The notes under the pieces: generated by a model
Databases searched by the model: none
Told to the model about the DNA's origin: nothing
Seen by the model: the letters and a program-made list of their open reading frames with translations, nothing else
NCBI RefSeq assembly: GCF_036013955.1
Contig: NZ_CP107903.1
Span: 2,046,001-2,110,000 of the forward strand
Source: Streptomyces sp. NBC_00459
Lineage (GTDB): Bacteria; Actinomycetota; Actinomycetes; Streptomycetales; Streptomycetaceae
DNA length: 64,000 nucleotides
Direction: 5' to 3'
Made by a program: the position numbers and the translations under genes
Part shown: one piece after another, positions 17,242-26,873 of the stretch
How the letters are laid out: every line of letters begins with the position of its first letter
Position numbering within the stretch: the stretch's first letter is position 1

Positions 17242-18063
17242 TCAGTCGCCGACGCCCGCCAGGTCCCGCAGGCGGCGCGCCTGGGCGGCACGTTCGGCGG
17301 TGCGCTGTTCGTCGTACGTCCGGCCCTGGACACCGCGCAGCAGCGCCTTCGTCTCGACCAGGGCGTCGCGGGGTGCGGCGAGCAGCGCGGCCGACAGGTC
17401 GCGTACGGCGTCGTCGAGCCGCTCGACCGGTACGGCGATGTTGGCGAGGCCCGTGTTCACGGCCTCCTCGGCCTGGACGAAGCGGCCGGTCGCGCAGATC
17501 TCCAGCGCGCGGGCGTAGCCGACCAGGCCGACGAGCGGATGGGTGCCCGTCAGGTCGGGGACGAGGCCCAGGCTGGTCTCGCGCATGGCGAACTGCACGT
17601 CGTCGGCGACGACGCGCAGGTCACAGGCGAGCGCGAGCTGAAAGCCCGCGCCGACGGCGTGACCCTGGACAACGGCGATGGACACGAGGTCACTGCGCCG
17701 CCACCAGGTGAAGCCCTCCTGGTATCCGGCGATGGTGCCGTCCAGGGTGGCGTCGTCGCTGCGTGCGAGATCGATGAACGACGGCTCGCCGTCGAACCCC
17801 TCGGGCGTGAACGCCTGTCGGTCGAGTCCGGCCGAGAACGACTTGCCCTCGGCGCGCAGCACGACGACACGCACGGTGCCCGGCAGCAGCCGTCCCGCCT
17901 CGGCCAGCGCCCGCCACAGAGCGGGGCTCTGCGCGTTGCGCTTGGCCGGGTTGGTCAGCGTCACCGTGGCGACCGCGTCGTCGACGGTGAGCCGTACGCC
18001 GTCCTTGTCGAGTACGGGAACTTCGGGACCTTGACCAACGACGTCCTGGTCGAACGAAGCCAT
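17242..18063 (-). CDS. enoyl-CoA hydratase/isomerase family protein
   Basis: A 273-residue crotonase-fold protein. It shows the oxyanion-hole segments FSAGLDRQAF (about 75-85) and VQGHAVGAGFQLALACDLRVV (about 135-155) and the C-terminal helical region. The position usually holding a catalytic Glu in the second segment reads FQLALACD, so true hydratase activity is uncertain. ATG at 18063. Monocistronic between two terminators. Likely cytosolic acyl-CoA metabolism. Confidence 0.85.
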   Translation of the reverse strand: MASFDQDVVGQGPEVPVLDKDGVRLTVDDAVATVTLTNPAKRNAQSPALWRALAEAGRLLPGTVRVVVLRAEGKSFSAGLDRQAFTPEGFDGEPSFIDLARSDDATLDGTIAGYQEGFTWWRRSDLVSIAVVQGHAVGAGFQLALACDLRVVADDVQFAMRETSLGLVPDLTGTHPLVGLVGYARALEICATGRFVQAEEAVNTGLANIAVPVERLDDAVRDLSAALLAAPRDALVETKALLRGVQGRTYDEQRTAERAAQARRLRDLAGVGD

Positions 18064-18136
18064 GGGGCGCCTCCGATGAGTGCGGTCGGATCAGGTGCAT
18101 GCCCCCTGCGGGACGCACCTAAGTGACTGCACAGTA

Positions 18137-18170
18137 ACCACCCGGCCGGTCAGCCGACCGACCGGGTGGT
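18137..18170 (-). terminator. terminator after the gbn-like gene
   Basis: ACCACCCGG (18137-18145) pairs with CCGGGTGGT (18162-18170); the stem extends to 15 pairs with one mismatch around a 4-nt loop. It lies 30 bp past the stop of the minus-strand HTH gene. Confidence 0.7.
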
Positions 18171-18199
18171 CACCATCGAAGCCGACGAGTCGTCGGGGA

Positions 18200-18421
18200 T
18201 CAGGCCGAAGCGGCCTTCTTGCCCCGTGTCGCCCCGCCCCGGCCACGGAGCGTGACGCCCGACTCGCTGAGCATCCGGTGTACGAAGCCATACGAGCGAC
18301 CGGTTTCTTCGGCCAGCGCTCGAATGCTCGCACCGGAGTCGTACTTCTTCTTCAGGTCTGCCGCGAGCTTGTCGCGCGCGGCGCCGGTCACCCGGCTGCC
18401 CTTCTTCAGAGTCTCGGCCAC
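18200..18421 (-). CDS. gbn: small HTH protein, GATC-binding nucleoid-associated protein (Gbn-like)
   Basis: A 73-residue basic protein with a helix-turn-helix (SGASIRALAEETGRSYGFVH, about 28-47) and a Gly/Arg/Lys-rich tail. By size, sequence and gene order next to the ABC-F gene it appears to be the orthologue of SCO1839. That S. coelicolor protein, Gbn, is reported to bind GATC-containing motifs (GATC followed by A/T then T) and to affect development and antibiotic production. The GTG start at 18421 has a strong GAGGAGG ribosome site. The orthology is from memory and unverified by search. Confidence 0.75.
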   Translation of the reverse strand: MAETLKKGSRVTGAARDKLAADLKKKYDSGASIRALAEETGRSYGFVHRMLSESGVTLRGRGGATRGKKAASA

Positions 18422-18544
18422 CCGTGCCTCCTCGTGCGGAAGTGCGCTCTGGTCCTCTCATGATCACCCCTCGAGGGCGTCATGGCCACCCATTCGGCAA
18501 GGTCCATGCGACAAGGTTTTGACGACAGGAGCGCATCCCCACAA

Positions 18545-18563
18545 GCGGAATTAGTAATTCCGC
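18545..18563. promoter_or_regulatory. perfect 19-bp palindrome upstream of the gbn-like gene
   Basis: GCGGAATTA-g-TAATTCCGC has two 9-bp arms around a single base, in an AT-richer patch 124 bp before the GTG start. The symmetry and position suggest a dimeric repressor or activator site. A partial TTCCGC half-site recurs near 18591. Confidence 0.5.
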
Positions 18564-18623
18564 ACGCGCTTGTCCGTACGGCCGAACGAGTTGTTCCGCG
18601 AAGTGCCTGGTCAGGAACGCGCG

Positions 18624-18658
18624 ACGGCCGGGCCCTTGTCGATGAAGGGCCCGGCCGT
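18624..18658 (-). terminator. strong terminator downstream of the ABC-F gene
   Basis: ACGGCCGGGCCCTT (18624-18637) and AAGGGCCCGGCCGT (18645-18658) form a perfect 14-bp stem with a 7-nt loop. It lies about 130 bp beyond the minus-strand ABC-F stop and would keep that transcript out of the gbn-like promoter. Confidence 0.75.
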
Positions 18659-18691
18659 GAAAAGGATGTAGGACACACCTCGGTATGAGGA

Positions 18692-18759
18692 GATCTCACT
18701 CAGATGATGGATCACGGATCGGCCGAATGATCCAGTGGAAGTGGATCAGCGATTCGATC
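18692..18759. other. cluster of six GATC tetranucleotides
   Basis: GATC occurs at 18692, 18710, 18717, 18729, 18744 and 18756, six times in 68 bp, where about one per 350 bp is expected at this base composition. None carries the extra (A/T)T of the reported Gbn motif on either strand. The cluster lies between the ABC-F stop and its terminator. Confidence 0.5.
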
Positions 18760-18785
18760 AAGTGACCGTGACCACCGACAAGCGG

Positions 18786-20384
<1,599 letters not shown>

Positions 20385-20583
20385 GGACAGACTCCAGGGC
20401 GGGGTTGTTGGCGGGGTGGGCGGCTGAGGACTTTCCCGCCGTCTAATGCGCGAGGAGACAGGCCATGGGGCAAGTCTAACGGGGTCGTGCAAGCACTTTC
20501 TCTGCGTGCCGGTGTTCGGGCCGGGTCCCCCGTTCGGCCCTCCGTCCGGCGCCGCAGCTCAGGCGGCGTATGAGGATGACGCC

Positions 20584-21474
20584 ATGCAGTTCGACGACGA
20601 CGCCGATCTCGACACCTCCGAGGTGCAGGACGTACGGGGCAGCCGTGTCCCGGGTGGCAGAGCGACCGTCGGGGGTGGCGTCGGTGTCCTGCTCGCGCTG
20701 CTCCTGGGACTGTTCTTCGGGGTCGGTCCGGACCAGCTGGGTCTGTCCTCCGGCGGCGACGGGCCCACGGCGACCTCCTCCTCCCTCGCGCAGGTGCAGC
20801 AGAGCTGTCGTACCGGCCGGGACGCGAACACCGAGGACGACTGCCGCATCGTGGCGGTGGTCAACAGCGTCCAGGACTTCTGGGACGGGGAGTTCGCGCG
20901 CGGCCGGGGCACGTACACGCGGTCGCCGACCGTGGTCTTCAGCGAGCGGGTGGGCACCGCGTGCGGTACGGCGACCTCCGCGGTGGGCCCGTTCTACTGT
21001 CCCGGCGACCGCAAGGTCTATCTGGACCTGGGCTTCTTCGACGAGCTGCGGACGACGTTCGGCGCCGGCGGTGGCCCGTTCGCACAGGCGTACGTGGTGG
21101 CACACGAGTACGGGCACCATGTCCAGGACCTCATGGGCACCCTGGGCAGGTCCCAGGACGGCCGTACGGGCACGAACAGCAACGCGGTACGCGTGGAGCT
21201 CCAGGCGGACTGCTACGCGGGTGTGTGGGCCCACCACGCGACCACGACGAACGACGAGTCGACGGGCCGCCCGCTGATCACCAGCCTCACCGACGCCGAC
21301 ATCCGGGACGGCCTGGACGCGGCGGCGGCCGTGGGCGACGACCGCATCCAGGAGCGCTTCCAGGGCCGGGTGACACCGGAGACATGGACGCACGGCTCGG
21401 CGAAGCAGCGGCAGCAGTGGTTCCACGAGGGGTACCGCACCGGGGACACGGCCCGCTGCGACACGTTCCGCTGA
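20584..21474 (+). CDS. neutral zinc metallopeptidase (YpfJ/zinc_peptidase family)
   Basis: A 296-residue membrane-anchored protein with a short acidic cytoplasmic part, one transmembrane helix (about 31-48) and an extracellular peptidase domain. The zinc motif HEYGHH is at 174-179, and a third ligand is likely in the following [13 protein letters not shown] segment. Cysteines at about 75, 87, 127 and 139 may form disulfides. The ATG at 20584 starts the conserved [10 protein letters not shown]. Divergent from the ABC-F gene. Substrate unknown. Confidence 0.85.
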   Translation: MQFDDDADLDTSEVQDVRGSRVPGGRATVGGGVGVLLALLLGLFFGVGPDQLGLSSGGDGPTATSSSLAQVQQSCRTGRDANTEDDCRIVAVVNSVQDFWDGEFARGRGTYTRSPTVVFSERVGTACGTATSAVGPFYCPGDRKVYLDLGFFDELRTTFGAGGGPFAQAYVVAHEYGHHVQDLMGTLGRSQDGRTGTNSNAVRVELQADCYAGVWAHHATTTNDESTGRPLITSLTDADIRDGLDAAAAVGDDRIQERFQGRVTPETWTHGSAKQRQQWFHEGYRTGDTARCDTFR

Positions 21475-21557
21475 GCGGGGCAGCGGGACGGGACGGGCGG
21501 TGGGGCTGCTTGCCGAGGCGTTGTCAGTGGCCGGTGCAAGACTGGGCGCAGGCCGTT

Positions 21558-21597
21558 CTTTCCGGTTTCCGGTCGTCCGGTCTCCGGTTCTCCGGCA
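21558..21597 (+). repeat. simple CCGGT-type tandem repeat
   Basis: About 40 bp made of five imperfect TCCGGTT/TCCGGTC units, directly before the VOC gene's ribosome site. It is prone to slippage; no function is apparent. Confidence 0.5.
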
Positions 21598-21616
21598 GCG
21601 GGACCTAGGGAGTGTG

Positions 21617-22036
21617 ATGGGCATGGCAGGCACGAGCGGCGGGCGTCCCAGCGTCTACCCGACACTGGTGTACGCGGACGCGAAAGCGGCGATCCGGCAG
21701 CTCACGGAGGCTTTCGGCTTCACCGAGGCGTCGGTGTACGAGGGGGAGGACGGCTCGGTGCTGCACGCCGAACTGGTGCAGGGCAACGGCGCGGTGATGC
21801 TCGGCTCGAAGGGCCGCGGCGGCGTCTTCGACACGGCGATGAAGGACGCGGGCCCCTGCGGGGTGTACGTCGTCGTGGACGATGTCGACGCACACCACCA
21901 GCAGGCCGTCGAGCACGGCGCGGAGATCCTGATGCCCCCGACCGACCAGGACTACGGCTCGCGCGACTACATGGCACGCGACATCGAGGGCAACATCTGG
22001 AGCTTCGGCACCTACGCGCCCGAGATACAGGCCTGA
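21617..22036 (+). CDS. VOC family protein (glyoxalase/bleomycin-resistance-like fold)
   Basis: A 139-residue protein with the two-module VOC fold: YPTLVYADAKAAIRQLTEAFGF at the start, then VYVVVDDVDAHHQQAVEHGAEI and DIEGNIWSFGTY. Such proteins bind metals or small hydrophobic ligands; the activity cannot be told. The start at 21617 follows AGGGAG closely, and the in-frame ATG at 21623 has better spacing to it, so either may be used. Confidence 0.78.
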   Translation: MGMAGTSGGRPSVYPTLVYADAKAAIRQLTEAFGFTEASVYEGEDGSVLHAELVQGNGAVMLGSKGRGGVFDTAMKDAGPCGVYVVVDDVDAHHQQAVEHGAEILMPPTDQDYGSRDYMARDIEGNIWSFGTYAPEIQA

Positions 22037-22217
22037 CCCCGTCCAGCCCCAGGGCAGCCCGAGGCGGCCGTGCGGTACGACTGCGCGGCCTCGGTGGAAA
22101 AACCCGGCGCGCCACCGCGTCCCGCGAGGGCGGGCGACTGTGGCGGTGCGGCTCCGCCGCGTGGGCACGGCCGGGCCACACCGGCCCGCGACACCAACCG
22201 CGCAGCCGGCGGAGCCT

Positions 22218-23552
22218 TCAGCTGCCTCCGGTGTGCACCTGGAAGGCGGCCCGGCGGACCGCCTTGGCGAGGGCCGGGTCGGGGTGGGCGGCGGCGAGGG
22301 CGACCAGGACCTGGACGGTGCGGGGGTGGCCGACCGCGCTCACCTCGTCGAGAAGCGCGGGGATGGTCGGCTGCACCGCGGACTCCAGATGCCGCACGAG
22401 CAGCGGCGCCTCACCGTGGTCGGCGACGGCCGCGGCGGTGTCGACCCACATCCAGGTGGCCTCCTCGCGGGTGAGCACCTCGTGGGCGTCCTCCGGGTCG
22501 ATCCCGTCGTGCTCGGCCAGCCACAGCAGGGCGTACGGCCGCAGCGGGGTCTTCTCCGTCACGGCGCGCACATCGGGCTCGGCGGGGCCGCCGACCACGC
22601 GGAGCGCCTCGAAGGCGAGACCGCGCAGCAGGGCGTCCTCGCCACGGGCGGCGTCGAGGAGCTCGGCGACGGCGCTGCCGACGGGGCGGGCGGCGAGCCA
22701 GGCCCGGTACTCGGCGCGGGCCGCGTTGGGACGCAGCTGGGAGCAGCCGCGCAGCATGTCCTCGGCGTTCTGCTCGATGTTGCCGGCCGGGCTCTGCGCG
22801 GCGACACAGATCTGCTCCAGCTTGACCCACACCGCCCAGCTGCCGAGCGGGGTGAGCGTGGCATGGCCGTCGCCGTAGGTGAGGGCGCCGACGGAGGCCA
22901 GGGCGTGCAGGGCCCAGTCGAGGAGGGGGGCGAGCGGGGTGTCGACGGCGGTGGCCTCGGGCTGCTGCGGCAGCGGCTCGGGCTGGGGGCCGTAAGGGAC
23001 CTCGCAGCGCTCGGTGCGCAGTTCCGTGACCCGCTGCTCCAGGAGGTCCAGGAGCTGCTCCATGGGGACGGGCCCCGCGGAGAGCTGGAGGAAGGAGAGC
23101 ACCTGGGGCATCGCGGAGACGACCTCGGCGACGGCGGCGGGCTCGTGGTCCGCGGCCTCCGGGTGGGCGATCGACCAGGCGTCGAAGAGGGCGACCCAGC
23201 CGCGCAGTACGGCACTGTCGTCACGGTTCCAGGCGCGCAGGCGCCAGCCGGGGCGCGCGATGTCGCCATGTACCTCGACGAGGCCGGCGAGCCGGGCGGT
23301 GTCCCAGTCGTGGCGGACCTGATCCGGGCTCAGCCCAAGTTCGGCGGCGGCCCGTTCGGCGGTCGCGTCGGACAGGGCGCCCCTGCCGTCGGACGACCCG
23401 CCGTCATGGCCGGGCCTCAGGGAGGGGTCGGCCCAGCGGGCCACGCGGGCCGCGCCGGCCAGACCGGAGCGGGCCATTCTGGCCAGTTCCGCCGGGGCCG
23501 GTGTGCCCTCGGGCGGACGCGGGGCGGGGCGGCGCGAGCGCCGCTGGTTCAT
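22218..23552 (-). CDS. conserved hypothetical protein (444 aa)
   Basis: Not a family I recognise by name. It begins with a basic, proline-rich stretch (MNQRRSRRPAPRPPEG). A winged-helix-like segment around residues 70-100 follows (AAAELGLSPDQVRHDWDTARLAGLVEV), then alternating helices with HEAT-like repeats toward the C-terminus (ALLDEVSAVGHPRTVQVLVA). No signal peptide, no membrane helix and no obvious catalytic motif. The ATG at 23552 is preferred to a further upstream in-frame start. It resembles long actinobacterial hypotheticals. Confidence 0.75.
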   Translation of the reverse strand: MNQRRSRRPAPRPPEGTPAPAELARMARSGLAGAARVARWADPSLRPGHDGGSSDGRGALSDATAERAAAELGLSPDQVRHDWDTARLAGLVEVHGDIARPGWRLRAWNRDDSAVLRGWVALFDAWSIAHPEAADHEPAAVAEVVSAMPQVLSFLQLSAGPVPMEQLLDLLEQRVTELRTERCEVPYGPQPEPLPQQPEATAVDTPLAPLLDWALHALASVGALTYGDGHATLTPLGSWAVWVKLEQICVAAQSPAGNIEQNAEDMLRGCSQLRPNAARAEYRAWLAARPVGSAVAELLDAARGEDALLRGLAFEALRVVGGPAEPDVRAVTEKTPLRPYALLWLAEHDGIDPEDAHEVLTREEATWMWVDTAAAVADHGEAPLLVRHLESAVQPTIPALLDEVSAVGHPRTVQVLVALAAAHPDPALAKAVRRAAFQVHTGGS

Positions 23553-23862
23553 CGCTCGTGGGGCGGCGGCCAGGGGTCGCGGGCGGACAAGTCGAAGCCT
23601 GGAGTCGCGCGGGATACGGGACGTCACGGGTGCAGTCTTCCGGTTGACGGTCCGAAAACCCAAACGGAATGTCACGGCGGGCCACAGGGCTGGCCAAGGG
23701 AGGGGGGTCGGTCAGGGGTCCAGGGGGGTGTTCAAGCCAGTGGTCCAGGCTTAAACGGAAGGGGGCGCATCGTGTGGCGGTGTGGGAGCGAAGGGCTGCG
23801 GACCAGCGGTTTCGCACGGCGGGCGACAGGCGGGGCCGACGACGGCCGGGCGGCCCGGTCGT
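23553..23862. other. 310-bp intergenic region
   Basis: It lies between two minus-strand genes and must contain the promoter of the 444-aa hypothetical. Short open frames on both strands have poor composition and no ribosome site. No clear hairpin or repeat was seen. Confidence 0.5.
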
Positions 23863-24990
23863 CTACATCAGCGGGGTGAGGAAGCGGCGCAGGGTCTCCT
23901 CGTACGTCGCCGGGTCCGCGTTCCACATCGCGCCGTGCGGGGCGTCCGGGACCTGGTGCAGGGTGACGAGGTCGGGGCGGCGGGCCGCGAGACGGCGGGA
24001 GGGGCCCCAGGGGGCGATCGTGTCGGCGGGGCCGTGGAGGATCAGGGCCGGGACGGGGAGCCGGGCGGGGTCGGCGGCGTGGTCGACACGGTCGCCGTGC
24101 AGACCTGTGCGGCCCTGGGCGGCGCGCACCGCCAGCGGGAGCAGCGCGCCCGGGGTGCGGCGGGCCGTGGCGAGGGCGCGCAGGGTGGTCTCCCAACTGA
24201 GCACCGGCGAGTCCAGGACCAGCCCGGAGACCCGGTCGCGCAGCGCGGAGTGGGTGGCGGCCCGCAGGGCCATGGTGGCGCCGGTGGACCAGCCGTAGAG
24301 GACGACGTGCTCGGCGCCGTGGCTCAGGGCGTACCGGATCGCCGCGTCGAGGTCGCGCCACTCGGTCTCGCCGAGGTGGCCCAGGCCGTCCTGGGGCCGG
24401 GGCGCGCCGGGATCGCCCCGGTAGGCGAGGTTCAGGACCGGGAACTGCTGGCGGTGCAGGAACGGCAGGACGTTCAGGGGGTGCTCGCGGGTGGCGCCGA
24501 GGCCGTGCACGGTGATCACCCAGGTGGTGCGGGCCCCGGGCACGAACCAGGCGGGCAGCGCGCCGAGTTCGCCGGGGATCTCGGTGTCGAGGTGGTCGAG
24601 TCCGAGGGCGCTGCCGGGATCGCCGACGTGCACGTTCGGGGTGAGCCAGACCTTGTCGCGGGGTTCCAGGGTGCCGTGGGTGACCCGTTCGAGGCGGCGT
24701 ACGACGGTGTCGGCGGAGTGGGCCGCTTGGTCCAGGACGGGACCGACGACGGCGTGGGTTCCGTCACCGGCGAGGCCGTAGGTTCCGGGGCGCTGGGAGG
24801 CCAGGGCGCGGGTGAGCACGACCCGGCCGGCGGCGGTGGAGTGCACGGTGAGCACGGGCTCGGTGGGCAGGGGCCTGCCCGGGGGCGCCTTGAGGGCGGC
24901 GTCGCTGGCGTAGCGGCCGGCGGCGACACTGGCGGCGCCTGCTGCCAGGGCTGCGGTGACGGCAGCGGCCGTCGCGGTGACTGGGCGCAC
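23863..24990 (-). CDS. alpha/beta hydrolase, N-terminally anchored or exported
   Basis: A 375-residue serine hydrolase. A hydrophobic N-terminus (TAAAVTAALAAGAASVAAG, about 6-24) suggests export or membrane anchoring. The hydrolase core has VHGLG (oxyanion region, about 161-165), nucleophile Ser235 in GWSTG, and probable Asp323 and His352 (PHGAMW). It resembles BAAT/acyl-peptide-type lipases or esterases; the substrate is unknown. Separated from the class II aldolase gene by 70 bp. Confidence 0.85.
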   Translation of the reverse strand: MRPVTATAAAVTAALAAGAASVAAGRYASDAALKAPPGRPLPTEPVLTVHSTAAGRVVLTRALASQRPGTYGLAGDGTHAVVGPVLDQAAHSADTVVRRLERVTHGTLEPRDKVWLTPNVHVGDPGSALGLDHLDTEIPGELGALPAWFVPGARTTWVITVHGLGATREHPLNVLPFLHRQQFPVLNLAYRGDPGAPRPQDGLGHLGETEWRDLDAAIRYALSHGAEHVVLYGWSTGATMALRAATHSALRDRVSGLVLDSPVLSWETTLRALATARRTPGALLPLAVRAAQGRTGLHGDRVDHAADPARLPVPALILHGPADTIAPWGPSRRLAARRPDLVTLHQVPDAPHGAMWNADPATYEETLRRFLTPLM

Positions 24991-25060
24991 GGACCCAGTC
25001 TCCTTGCGGAGTGCTCCGACGGCCAGCGGGAGGACGTGGTGGGAGTGAGACTCCTCTCCC

Positions 25061-25786
25061 CTACCGGCCCCGCTGCCCGTACCCCTTGAGCCGCTCCCCC
25101 GCTTCTCCCACCTGTTCCGCCGACAGCAGCGTCGGCGCCAGTCCGGGCACGGAGGACGCCGTCAGCCAGACGCGGCACATCCACTCCAGCTGGGCGGTGC
25201 GGTCGTACGCCTGGTCGAGGGTGGCACCGTGGGCGAGCGTGCCGTGGTTCTGGAGGAGGCAGGCGGCTCGGTCGGTCAGGGCCCGGAGCATGTTCTCGGC
25301 CAACTCCTCCGTGCCGTATGTCGCGTACGGGGCGACTCGCACGGGGCCGCCGAGGTCGCCCGCCATGTAGTGGATCAGCGGCAGCTCTCGGACGAGCGTC
25401 GAGACGGCGGTCGCGTGGACGGCGTGGGTGTGGACGACGGCGCGGGCGTCGGTGGCGCGGTAGACGGCGAGATGCATGGGCAGTTCGCTCGTCGGGGTCA
25501 GGGTGCCGAGGACCTGTCGGCCGGTCAGGTCGACGCCGATGATGTCGCCGGGGGTGAGCCGCCTGTACGGAACGCCGGACGGGGTTACCAGGACGGTGTC
25601 CCCGACGCGCACGGAGACGTTGCCCGAGGTGCCGACCACCAGCCCGTCGGCCACCGTGCGGCGAGCGGTCTCGACGAGCCCGGCCCAGGCACGCGCCGTC
25701 TCGTCGGACACGGCGCGCCCCTGCCCCGTACCCGCTCCCTGTGCGTCGTCCCGCACGTCACGCCCGTCCCGTCGCTGCTCAGCCAT
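25061..25786 (-). CDS. class II aldolase/adducin family protein
   Basis: A 241-residue cytosolic protein like L-fuculose- or L-ribulose-phosphate aldolases/epimerases. It shows the phosphate-binding VGTSGNVSVR loop, the catalytic-base region TPTSELPMHLAVYR, zinc ligands in VVHTHAVHATA, and a later His in LLQNHGTLAHG. No sugar-utilisation genes are adjacent, so the substrate is unclear. The ATG at 25786 is used; the frame remains open much further upstream without support. Confidence 0.85.
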   Translation of the reverse strand: MAEQRRDGRDVRDDAQGAGTGQGRAVSDETARAWAGLVETARRTVADGLVVGTSGNVSVRVGDTVLVTPSGVPYRRLTPGDIIGVDLTGRQVLGTLTPTSELPMHLAVYRATDARAVVHTHAVHATAVSTLVRELPLIHYMAGDLGGPVRVAPYATYGTEELAENMLRALTDRAACLLQNHGTLAHGATLDQAYDRTAQLEWMCRVWLTASSVPGLAPTLLSAEQVGEAGERLKGYGQRGR

Positions 25787-25868
25787 GCCCCGATCCTGCC
25801 AGGCGCGGTCCCGGACCGGCTCCGGGCGAGGGCGCTTCGGGGGAACCCCGGTGACCGCAAGGGCGCGT

Positions 25869-25880
25869 ATGCGTACGCAT
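25869..25880. promoter_or_regulatory. perfect 12-bp palindrome in the aldolase/lysozyme divergent region
   Basis: ATGCGTACGCAT is fully self-complementary and lies in the 195-bp spacer between the divergent class II aldolase and GH25 genes, 102 bp before the lysozyme ATG. Possible operator only. Confidence 0.3.
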
Positions 25881-25981
25881 CGGCGCGTGCGTGCACTTTG
25901 GCCGGAGATCGCCGGAAATCCTTCGATCTTCCAGTAGCCTCCTGGAGATTTGTCACGCACGCAGCCATTCCGGGGGGACAC

Positions 25982-26731
25982 ATGGCCCGTGATCACCGAG
26001 CCTTCCGCCGCCGCTCCCGCGCTCTCGCGGCTACCGCGGCGGCGTTCGCCATCGGCGGGACCGTTCTGACGGAGGTTCCGGTCTCCGCGGCGGAGGAGCC
26101 GAAGGGGCACGACGTCTCGTCGCACCAGAAGGACGTCGACTGGCAGTCCGCGAAGGCGAAGGGCGCCGCTTTCGTATACATCAAGGCGACCGAGTCCCAC
26201 ACCTACCGCAGTCCGTATTTCAGCCGGCAGTACGACGGTTCACGGGCCGCGGGCCTGATCCGCGGGGCCTACCACTTCGCCCTACCGGACAGGTCGTCCG
26301 GCATCACCCAGGCCCGGTACTTCGTGCGCAACGGCGGGGCCTGGCGTGCGGACGGCCGGACGCTGCCGCCCGCGCTCGACGTCGAGTACAACCCGTACGG
26401 AAAGAACAAGTGCTACGGCCTCGACAAGGCGGAGATGGCCAGGTGGATCACGGCCTTCAGCGACGAGGTCGCCCGGCTCACCGGCCGCCGTCCGGTCATC
26501 TACACGACCGCCCACTGGTGGAACACCTGCACGAACAGCAGCAGCGTCTTCACCTCGAAGCACGCGCTGTGGCTGGCCCGCTACGACGCGGCCGACGCGG
26601 GGGCGCTGCCGTCCGGCGGCTGGAAGTCCTGGACGTTCTGGCAGTACGACAACAGCGGCCCGCTGCCGGGCGACCAGAACCTCTTCAACGGGTCGTCGGC
26701 CCAGCTCGAACGGTTCGCGAAGGGCGTCTGA
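25982..26731 (+). CDS. secreted GH25 lysozyme
   Basis: A 249-residue muramidase. An export signal (RAFRRRSRALAATAAAFAIG, cleavage near SAAEEP around residue 38) precedes a GH25 domain starting GHDVSSHQKDVDW. The catalytic DxE is in PALDVEYNPYG and a late aromatic motif is in SWTFWQYDNSG. Family members cleave the peptidoglycan glycan chain. It likely works in wall turnover or lysis outside the cell. A GGGGGGA ribosome site precedes the ATG. Confidence 0.9.
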   Translation: MARDHRAFRRRSRALAATAAAFAIGGTVLTEVPVSAAEEPKGHDVSSHQKDVDWQSAKAKGAAFVYIKATESHTYRSPYFSRQYDGSRAAGLIRGAYHFALPDRSSGITQARYFVRNGGAWRADGRTLPPALDVEYNPYGKNKCYGLDKAEMARWITAFSDEVARLTGRRPVIYTTAHWWNTCTNSSSVFTSKHALWLARYDAADAGALPSGGWKSWTFWQYDNSGPLPGDQNLFNGSSAQLERFAKGV

Positions 26732-26804
26732 GGAAGGGGCGTCACCCGTCCGGCACATCCGGAGGAGCGGCACCTCATATCAGGTCACCCGCCATCCCCC
26801 ACCA

Positions 26805-26826
26805 GTTCATCTTCCGTTCATCCAGA
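26805..26826 (+). promoter_or_regulatory. PHO box (PhoP site) before pit
   Basis: Two direct 11-bp repeats, GTTCATCTTCC (26805-26815) and GTTCATCCAGA (26816-26826), match the GTTCACC-type repeat units of Streptomyces PhoP boxes. They end 47 bp before the pit ATG. PhoP control of a phosphate transporter gene is expected; whether it activates or represses cannot be read here. Confidence 0.75.
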
Positions 26827-26873
26827 TTGCCTACGGTCCACATGGCACTGATGTCCCAAAGAAATCTGGGTAA

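Larger units (their letters stand above)
18422..18785. other. 364-bp intergenic region around gbn-like and ABC-F genes
   Basis: No supported gene. It contains the presumed promoter of the gbn-like gene, a perfect 19-bp palindrome (18545-18563), a strong stem-loop (18624-18658) and a cluster of six GATC tetranucleotides (18692-18759). Confidence 0.6.

Noticed and set aside
18482..18688. Small plus-strand ORF upstream of the gbn-like gene
   Set aside because: It has no ribosome site, spans a perfect palindrome and a terminator stem, and has no family-like composition.
23503..23754. 83-codon plus-strand ORF in the gap after the 444-aa hypothetical
   Set aside because: It is Arg/Gly-rich, overlaps the start of the opposite gene and has no ribosome site.
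25787..25981. Possible c-di-AMP (ydaO) riboswitch before the GH25 lysozyme
   Set aside because: These precede some Streptomyces wall-hydrolase genes, but none of the conserved ydaO segments is visible and the spacer is short and shared with a divergent gene.
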